A stretch of DNA of 64,000 bases from Microbacteriaceae bacterium PS02066 (GTDB lineage: Bacteria > Actinomycetota > Actinomycetes > Actinomycetales > Microbacteriaceae), in the NCBI GenBank assembly GCA_029959545.1, contig JASCPH010000005.1, positions 1 through 64,000 on the forward strand, given 5' to 3'. Positions within the stretch are counted from its first letter, which is position 1; each line of letters opens with the position of its first letter. Below are positions 58,869 to 64,000 of this stretch, one piece after another. The notes beneath the pieces are model-generated. The model saw nothing but the letters and a program-made list of their open reading frames with translations, did no database searches and was not told the origin of the DNA. Position numbers and translations under genes: made by a program.

Positions 58869-58953
58869 GCGACATCTGCACGGCCGATGGTCAGCGGGTC
58901 GCGACATCCGCCTCACCCGGCCGCATCAGTCCCACCGATCGTGCAGATGTCGC
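58869..58953. repeat. Intergenic palindrome (GCAGATG type)
   Basis: Perfect 14-bp arms GCGACATCTGCACG (58869-58882) and CGTGCAGATGTCGC (58940-58953), with CTGATGC and GCATCAG as an additional crossing pair. It lies in the gene-free 58781-59071 upstream of pcrA. No gene is seen in that stretch. Confidence 0.65.
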
Positions 58954-59071
58954 AGCGCGGTGCCGCGCACAGGCCGTGTCGCACCGCGCGGGCGCGTGAC
59001 GCGGTGACGCACACGGTCATCTTGCGACATGCACTGGCGCGGGTCGGACCCCCGGGTTAGCGTCGATGCAT

Positions 59072-59147
59072 CGCGGCGATCCGGGTGGTCCCGGGCTCCG
59101 GTTCATACCCGGAAGCGTTGCGGGTTCGACTCCCGCCGTCGCGTCCA
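59072..59147 (+). tRNA. tRNA-Met(CAT)-like gene
   Basis: 76 nt with encoded CCA. The acceptor CGCGGCG pairs with CGTCGCG (one G-T). The anticodon arm TCCGG-TTCATAC-CCGGA has anticodon CAT. The T-arm is GCGGG-TTCGACT-CCCGC. The D-arm is abnormal (CCGG-GTGGTC-CCGG, no A14/A21, A at position 8), and the variable loop has six bases. It is not an initiator tRNA (no GGG/CCC stem, 1-72 paired). A tyrosine integrase gene ends 46 bases downstream, so its 3' half may be an att site. Confidence 0.55.
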
Positions 59148-59156
59148 CTCCCAAGG

Positions 59157-59191
59157 GGCCGCGATCCCAGTGTTTTCAAGGGATCGCGGCC
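59157..59191. terminator. Hairpin terminator after the tRNA / integrase
   Basis: GGCCGCGATCCC (59157-59168) pairs perfectly with GGGATCGCGGCC (59180-59191), with an 11-base loop rich in T. It serves the tRNA-like gene and the convergent integrase. Confidence 0.75.
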
Positions 59192-59193
59192 GC

Positions 59194-60390
59194 TCAGTCA
59201 GCGCCAGAATGCGCTAGTGGACGCGGTTTGGACACAATCGCGGTCGTACGAGCCTGGTCGAGCGCGGCCGAAACGGCATCGACATCATCGTCGAAGAGGT
59301 CTGCGTACACGTCCAGCGTCATGGCTGCGGAGGCGTGCCCGAGCATTCGCTGGACCGCTTTCACGTTCGCTCCCGACGCGATCGCGAGCGACGCGGCCGT
59401 GTGTCTCAGATCGTGCACCGTCATCCGGGGCAAGCCGGCATTGGCGAGCGCACGCATGAACCACGAACGTGACGCACCCGAAGATCGCGGGCGCTGCAAG
59501 TGCACGTCGCCTTCGCCAACCAGCAGCCCGCGCGGCTCCTTGCCTGCGGTGAGCTCGCGAAGTGGCTCTGCGAGGAAGTTGGGATAGCCGACGGAGCGCA
59601 GCTCGTGGGTCTTCGGAGTGCCGACGTGCAGCTCGGAGCCGACGCGCACAGCGTTTTCGTTGACGGACAGTCTGCGTCGCTCCAGGTCGAGATCACGCAC
59701 GCGGAGCGCCGAAAGCTCACCCCAGCGCAGGCCTGTGTATGCCGCTGCATAGACGATCGTCGCGTGCGCCGGCCGGGCGGCGCGGGCAAGTCGGTCGACG
59801 TCGTCGTGGCTGAGGTACACATGGCGCTTCTTGCTCTTTCTCGGGAGGTCGAAGCCGCGGGCTGGGTTGCGCGCGATTCGACGATCACGAACCGCTACGT
59901 CGAGGACTGCGGCGAGAACGCCGTACACGCGAATCACCACCGTTGCGCTCTTCGGCCGTTTCGCCAATTCGGTCGTCCGGGCGTGATAGCGGCGGACAGT
60001 GCGGGCCGTCCGCGCGCTCACCCGAGTGATCCACTTCTGCACGTCGCTGTGTGTGACGGCCCCGATCGGCACAGAGCCCCACCGAGGCTCAACGCAGACG
60101 CGCCAGGCGTCGTCCAGCAGCTTGTAACTGGACGGCTTGAGCTTCATGCGTTTCACATCGAGCCAGTCGGGACCGAGCTCACCCACCGTCACGCGCGAGC
60201 CTGCGGGGTCGATGAAATCTCCCGTCTGCATCTGGGACTCGACCGAGATCAGATATCGCTCGGCCTCACGCTTCGTCCGGAACCCGCGCTTCGCGCCGTG
60301 CCGATGGTCGGGGCGCCGATAGCGGACGCGATAGCGACGTGAAGCGAATGCTGGCTGGAGCTCCCGGCGAGCGGCGTTTGTCCCAACCAC
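59194..60390 (-). CDS. Tyrosine integrase of a tRNA-associated island
   Basis: A 398-residue phage-type integrase: an N-terminal arm-binding region (RYRVRYRRPDHRHGAKRGFRTKREAERYL), a SAM-like core-binding domain, and catalytic residues TGLRWGELSAL (Arg), VHDLRHTAAS (His, Arg), LGHASAAMTLDVYADL (His, Tyr). Its 3' end faces the tRNA-like gene, the usual attL layout. The GTG at 60390 is chosen; longer starts would run into the divergent gene's promoter. Confidence 0.85.
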   Translation of the reverse strand: MVGTNAARRELQPAFASRRYRVRYRRPDHRHGAKRGFRTKREAERYLISVESQMQTGDFIDPAGSRVTVGELGPDWLDVKRMKLKPSSYKLLDDAWRVCVEPRWGSVPIGAVTHSDVQKWITRVSARTARTVRRYHARTTELAKRPKSATVVIRVYGVLAAVLDVAVRDRRIARNPARGFDLPRKSKKRHVYLSHDDVDRLARAARPAHATIVYAAAYTGLRWGELSALRVRDLDLERRRLSVNENAVRVGSELHVGTPKTHELRSVGYPNFLAEPLRELTAGKEPRGLLVGEGDVHLQRPRSSGASRSWFMRALANAGLPRMTVHDLRHTAASLAIASGANVKAVQRMLGHASAAMTLDVYADLFDDDVDAVSAALDQARTTAIVSKPRPLAHSGAD

Positions 60391-60478
60391 TGATCGCCGG
60401 CGGGCACCGCCTCCGAGGCGCCTCAGGGTGCACCACGGATAGGATCGCGACAAGCTCAGATGATTGCGGAGAGTGCAA

Positions 60479-62287
60479 GTGATTAAGTCCCTCAGCAACG
60501 ACGCTGTCCACGCGTTGCTCAGCCCCGAGAACAACGTCGTCTACACCGTTCCGAAGTATCAGAGGGAGTATTCCTGGGGCCGGGATCAGTGGGATGAGCT
60601 CGTCGACGACCTCCTCGATCATGCCGATGTCGACGGGCATTTTCTCGGCACCATAATCTGCGTCAACAACACGGCGAACACAACCAGCGAGTCGGTTCTC
60701 GAGGTCATTGATGGGCAGCAGCGGCTCACGACGATCTCGCTGATGCTCGCTGCGATTCACTCGCTGCTCCAGGACCACCGTGCCGACCTCAGCGACGACG
60801 ACGCAGTCGATCTCGTCAACCTCCGCCGGATGCTGATCTTGCGTGAGCCGGTGCGTGCGCGCCTGCGCCCGCAAACGCAGAACGACAACGCCGAGGATTT
60901 CCTTCACGTTCTCGCCGAAGCGGGCCTCGGGGTTGCGGACCCCAAGCCTCGATGGGCCGGCGTTCGGCGTGTCAAGAAGGCCTACACCCACTTCCGCTCT
61001 CGGATCACTTCACGTGCGGCCGAGACACAGTCATCTATCGCTGCGACCGCGCTCGATCTGCTCGGACGGGTTAAGCGCGCGAACATCGTGAAGCTCGAGG
61101 TTGCTACCCACGCGGATGCCTTCACTCTCTTCGAGTCGCTGAACAACCGCGGCATGCCGCTGACTCCTATCGACCTCATCAAGAACACGCTCTTGGGTCG
61201 GGCGGATCACCGCAGCGACGTATCGCTCGATGGCGCCTATGCGCGCTGGCGCGAATGGCTCGCGATCCTCGGGGACGATTACGGGACTCAGGAGCGCTTC
61301 TTCCGCTACTTCTACAACGCAATGAAGGACGAGTTCGACATCGGGTTGCAGGGCGTCCCCGTGGCAACTCGCACGAACCTCATCAAGATTTACGAGACGC
61401 TTATCGACCGTGACCTCGTCAAGCTCCTCGACGACGTCACAGTGGGCGTCGAGGCCTTCGGGCAGCTGATCGGATCCGGAGAGCCGGAGGGGCGAACGAG
61501 ACTGGCACGTGCCTTCCAGCGACTGCGTCGAGCGCAGGGCGTGCCGGCGCACGTCTTGCTTCTCTACCTCGTCATTCAGAGGACGGAGATCAACCTCGGA
61601 GAGGACGAACTCGTCGACATCGTTGATCTCCTCACGGCGTTCTTCGTCCGCCGCAACCTGACCGGAACGCCGGCGACGTACGGCCTAGTCCGTCTGTTCA
61701 TGGACCTGGTCGCGCGGTTGCGCACGAGTCCGCCGCAAGACCGCAAGCAACTGATCTTGGACGCCCTCACCGCGGTGTCGGAGAGCGACGAGGGGTTCCA
61801 CCGAGTTCTCTCGGGACCCGTTTACGAGGTCAACTCCGACGTCGTTCGCTTCATCCTCGCCTCGCTTGCGGAGCGGAGAATGACCGCTGAGACCGAACAG
61901 GATCTGTGGCATCGCATCGAGACCAAAGGCAAGCCCGTCTACCGATGGTCAATCGAGCACATCCTGCCTCAGGGAGAGAACCTGCCGTCCGGTTGGGTCT
62001 CGATGCTGGGTGGGGCCGAGGCCGCCGCTGAAGCGCGCGAGCGGTTTGCGCACCATCTCGGCAACCTGACGATTACTGGGTTCAACAGCTCCCTGGGGAA
62101 CCGTAGCTTCATCGAGAAGCGTGATCGGGTCGACTCGAACGGCAACTCGATCGGATACCGGAACGGCTTGAGCCTCAATGCTGATCTCGCCGTTCGGGAC
62201 TCCTGGGGAGTCGACGCGATCGCCGCGCGCACTGAGCAGCTCGCCGGTGAAGCGATGGCGGCATTCCCACTTAGCTACCGGAGGTAG
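60479..62287 (+). CDS. GmrSD-type DUF262/DUF1524 restriction-like protein
   Basis: A 602-residue fusion. The N-terminal DUF262 domain has VPKYQREYSWGRDQWDEL and the DGQQRLTT nucleotide motif (residues about 78-85). The C-terminal DUF1524 domain has WSIEHILPQ and HHLGNLTITGFNSSLGNRSFIEKR, the His-Asn nuclease motif. GmrSD proteins cleave modified phage DNA using nucleotide hydrolysis. Codon use is lower in GC than the chromosome, and it lies beside an integrase, which supports a defence role on an island. GGAGAG precedes the GTG by five bases. Confidence 0.85.
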   Translation: MIKSLSNDAVHALLSPENNVVYTVPKYQREYSWGRDQWDELVDDLLDHADVDGHFLGTIICVNNTANTTSESVLEVIDGQQRLTTISLMLAAIHSLLQDHRADLSDDDAVDLVNLRRMLILREPVRARLRPQTQNDNAEDFLHVLAEAGLGVADPKPRWAGVRRVKKAYTHFRSRITSRAAETQSSIAATALDLLGRVKRANIVKLEVATHADAFTLFESLNNRGMPLTPIDLIKNTLLGRADHRSDVSLDGAYARWREWLAILGDDYGTQERFFRYFYNAMKDEFDIGLQGVPVATRTNLIKIYETLIDRDLVKLLDDVTVGVEAFGQLIGSGEPEGRTRLARAFQRLRRAQGVPAHVLLLYLVIQRTEINLGEDELVDIVDLLTAFFVRRNLTGTPATYGLVRLFMDLVARLRTSPPQDRKQLILDALTAVSESDEGFHRVLSGPVYEVNSDVVRFILASLAERRMTAETEQDLWHRIETKGKPVYRWSIEHILPQGENLPSGWVSMLGGAEAAAEARERFAHHLGNLTITGFNSSLGNRSFIEKRDRVDSNGNSIGYRNGLSLNADLAVRDSWGVDAIAARTEQLAGEAMAAFPLSYRR

Positions 62288-62456
62288 GTAGGTCGGCGAC
62301 GAGGCAAGGTGCGTCGGGTCTGGTGCGGGTCGAGTGTCGTGGCGACCTCACGTGGCAGCGGACACGATCAGCTCGCGGACTGTCGGACCCCTGTGCCATC
62401 ATGGCGTCGGGGCTGATTCTGGGGATTCATCCGCGAAGCGCTTCTTTACGCATCCG

Positions 62457-62732
62457 ATGACGCTTGCGGTGATTGTTTTCGGTGGGATCTTTTGGGCGGT
62501 AAGTGGCTTCCCTCCATTCGGGTTCCCCGAGGGTGAGTACGAGTGCGTGGCCCGTTCGGGTGCGCAGGAGTATCCAATCTCGCTCTTCCACGTCAACGGC
62601 GAGCCCATGACGGTCATCGAGTACCGCCCGGGCGAGTCCGTGGATGTATTACGCGGTATGACGTACTCGCAGTTCGAACGCGAACTGACACTGCATCTCG
62701 CAGGCGAGACGTACCGCTGTACGCACGGTTAG
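62457..62732 (+). CDS. Small membrane-anchored hypothetical protein
   Basis: A 91-residue protein from the ATG at 62457: one N-terminal helix (TLAVIVFGGIFWAVSGFPPFGF) then a hydrophilic domain with two cysteines (YECVARSG and YRCTHG) that could form a disulfide. The frame is open further upstream to 62334, but no better start or ribosome site is seen. I do not recognise the family. The 169 bases between it and the GmrSD gene hold nothing I can name. Confidence 0.4.
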   Translation: MTLAVIVFGGIFWAVSGFPPFGFPEGEYECVARSGAQEYPISLFHVNGEPMTVIEYRPGESVDVLRGMTYSQFERELTLHLAGETYRCTHG

Positions 62733-62818
62733 CTAGCGCTCTGCCGATCGAACCCGCGGTGTTGGCGTTGCACACGCCTCGCAACCCAACGCAAGTACTG
62801 CGAGGGCTGTCGGACGCG

Positions 62819-62856
62819 AGAGCGGCGCGGGAGTACGATGACTCCCACGCCGCTCT
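62819..62856. terminator. Hairpin terminator candidate
   Basis: Arms AGAGCGGCGCGGGAGT and ACTCCCACGCCGCTCT (one mismatch) around ACGATG, located after the small membrane gene and before the IS3 left end. Confidence 0.6.
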
Positions 62857-63036
62857 CCTATTGCGATGGGTCAGCGAGCAACCCCGACGCCAGCGTGTGA
62901 ATCGGCCTGACTTTCGTTCCTATCGGGAGCCTTGTCCGGCGGAGGCCGGTTGGCCTGATTCTTGGTCAGCGTAATACGCGTCCTCGACCTCTGCGGGGGT
63001 GCGCATGTCGAGCTCGCCGTGGAGCGGTGAGTTGTT

Positions 63037-63387
63037 CTACCACCACACCCACTCGAGGGTCGCAAGTTCGACTTGCTCGACCGTTCGCCACGGCCCGCGC
63101 TGGCGGATCAGCTCGGTCTTGTAGAGGTTGTTCACGGCCTCGGCCATCGCGTTATCGAACGAGTCGCCGACCGTTCCCGTCGAAGGGGCGGCGCCGAGTT
63201 CGACGATGCGGTCGGTGTAGACCATCGCCATGTAGTTCGAGTCGCGCAGCTGCCGGGCCGAGGGGGCGCGACCGACCGCGGCGCGATACCCGCGCGCGGT
63301 GAGGAAGCCCTGCACTGCCGGTCGGAGGACGCGGCAGATGAGCTCGACCCCGAAACGATTCCGGTACTCGTTGATGAACCGGATCAT
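63037..63387 (-). pseudogene. IS3 OrfB transposase, internally deleted and stopped
   Basis: The frame starts with the usual OrfB N-terminus (MIRFINEYRNRFGVELICRVLRP, GFLTARGYRAA, PSARQLRD), then jumps directly to SNYMAMVYTDR and VGDSFDNAMAEAVNNLYKTELI. Roughly 150 residues with the first two acidic residues of the DDE triad are gone; the last Glu remains. It ends at WVWW followed by TAG, where relatives have Tyr-Asn-Asn. The codons beyond the stop still read the normal C-terminus (NNSPLHGELDMRTPAEVE). Confidence 0.85.
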
Positions 63388-63392
63388 CTCGG

Positions 63393-63698
63393 TCAGGGGC
63401 GGTCGAGCTCCTTCGCGAAAAACACGCTCGCAGCCTTGAGGATCTCATTCGCTTTGCGCAGCTCGGCGTTCTCGTTCTCGAGCTGCTTGATCCGCTGCGC
63501 GGCCTCGGTCGTGACGCCGGGCTTGGCACCGGCGTCGACCTCGAGGCGCCGCTGCCAGAGTCGCAGCGTCTCGGGGCTCATCCCGAGCAGACCGGCCACG
63601 TGACAGACCGCGTTCATCATCGTCGGGTGCGACGGCCGCGTCTCCGCGAGCATCCGCAGCGCCCGCTCACGCATCTCCGGCGAGTACTTCCTGTTCAT
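63393..63698 (-). CDS. IS3 OrfA
   Basis: A 101-residue protein with an N-terminal helix-turn-helix (YSPEMRERALRML, GLLGMSPETLRLWQRR) and the leucine-zipper RIKQLENENAELRKANEILKAASVFFAKELDRP typical of IS3/IS51-group OrfA. It is intact, but without OrfB it cannot form transposase; it might act as a repressor. Confidence 0.88.
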   Translation of the reverse strand: MNRKYSPEMRERALRMLAETRPSHPTMMNAVCHVAGLLGMSPETLRLWQRRLEVDAGAKPGVTTEAAQRIKQLENENAELRKANEILKAASVFFAKELDRP

Positions 63699-63825
63699 CG
63701 AGTTCCATCCTTGCTTGAAGAACGGAACGAAAGTCAGGCCGATTCAGTTTCTTTACCGGCGAGTCTGCCGGCGCGGGAAGAGCCGGGGGTGGCGCGAACA
63801 GCGCGACCCTGCCGATTGAATAAGC

Positions 63826-63858
63826 AACCGGGGCCGCCGACGGTGGGCGACCCCGGTT
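63826..63858. terminator. Hairpin between IS3 and the right-edge ORF
   Basis: AACCGGGG (63826-63833) pairs with CCCCGGTT (63851-63858). Nothing else is recognised in the stretch 63747-63945. Confidence 0.5.
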
Positions 63859-63945
63859 GAGGCGGGACACAGTTTGGGCAGCACGCCTATGACGGGGCCG
63901 GGCGGTGTGCCTTTGCCCGTTGTCGAGTGCGCTGCGGGGTGGTGA

Positions 63946-64000
63946 TCAGGCCTGGGTGGCGGGGCGCATCAAGATCTCGTTGAGCACGAAATGTTGCGGC
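63946..64000 (-). CDS. 3' end of an unidentified gene (partial)
   Basis: The minus strand carries 17 codons and a TGA, reading PQHFVLNEILMRPATQA. The remainder lies beyond the window. The fragment is too short to assign; the stop and the hairpin downstream make a gene end plausible. Confidence 0.35.
   Translation of the reverse strand, partial: PQHFVLNEILMRPATQA

Larger units (their letters stand above)
62898..63746 (-). mobile_element. Internally deleted IS3-family insertion sequence (849 bp)
   Basis: Perfect 23-bp terminal inverted repeats, TGAATCGGCCTGACTTTC... at 62898-62920 and its complement at 63724-63746, with IS3-type TG/CA ends. An OrfA and a deleted OrfB lie between, on the minus strand. 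Intact relatives are about 1.3 kb. The flanking triplets (GTG and GTT) do not match, so no clear target duplication. Confidence 0.88.

Noticed and set aside
59072-59147. tmRNA 3' end
   Set aside because: The T-arm is similar, but a complete anticodon arm and a 5' acceptor strand lie directly upstream, giving a 76-nt tRNA rather than a tmRNA domain.
62895-63749. Target-site duplication of the IS3 element
   Set aside because: The flanking triplets GTG and GTT differ, so no duplication can be claimed.

Overview
The window is very GC-rich, with GATGCGG/CCGCATC words throughout, many GTG starts and strong GGAGG ribosome sites. The gene set includes monomeric NADP-isocitrate dehydrogenase, a DUF6350-purN-purH block, an F420-type DDN reductase and a LigC/LigD-polymerase pair. 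Together these point to an actinobacterium of the family Microbacteriaceae, most like Microbacterium; this is inference from gene content and style, with no rRNA in view.

Layout. 0.2-6.8 kb: a catabolic cluster (PNPOx-like flavoprotein, creatininase-like amidohydrolase, FAD oxidase, cytosine-deaminase-like amidohydrolase, 2Fe-2S reductase, and an 8-oxoguanine-deaminase-like protein lacking expected metal ligands). 6.9-9.3 kb: glyA-folD under a ZTP riboswitch. 9.4-13.3 kb: a decayed amino-sugar locus (internally deleted GH20, nagA, a lipoprotein stub and a ROK repressor with a 37-bp palindrome over its start codon). 13.4-26 kb: L,D-transpeptidase, icd, GNAT, a DUF559 gene flanked by two copies of a palindromic repeat, a CE7 esterase, a heterodimeric ABC exporter behind a 21-codon leader ORF, and alkylation repair. 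26.5-42.1 kb: mostly housekeeping genes (flavin disulfide reductase, purH, purN, DUF6350, NCS2 permease, DDN reductase, sucCD, Rieske oxidoreductase, TetR, aminotransferase, acyl-CoA dehydrogenase, AI-2E transporter). icd and sucCD share an almost identical 18-bp palindromic upstream site.

42.1-54.2 kb is the most striking part. A chromosomal LigC-type ATP-dependent DNA ligase gene is split inside its KWDGFR active-site codons by an 11,016-bp element. The element has 10-bp terminal inverted repeats (TTSACTGAAC), each 6 bp from host DNA. It encodes two tyrosine recombinases (Tn554 TnpA/TnpB-like), a copper-resistance island (CsoR, CopZ, CopB, DUF6153, two DUF305 proteins, a propeller lipoprotein and a Cys-rich copper-storage protein) and, directly behind the recombinases, its own complete LigC-type ligase. 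In that cargo ligase the codons matching the target site differ at seven positions, all synonymous. The element therefore appears to destroy a conserved gene and replace it with a copy it cannot re-enter.

54.2-58.8 kb returns to chromosome (LigD polymerase domain, SseB, PcrA). From 59.07 kb a second island begins: a tRNA-Met(CAT)-like gene, an adjacent tyrosine integrase, a GmrSD-type DUF262/DUF1524 defence gene, a small membrane protein and an internally deleted IS3 element with perfect 23-bp ends.

A recurring regulatory style is a -10 hexamer TANNNT followed by exactly six bases and then the start codon, at about twelve genes. This implies many leaderless mRNAs.
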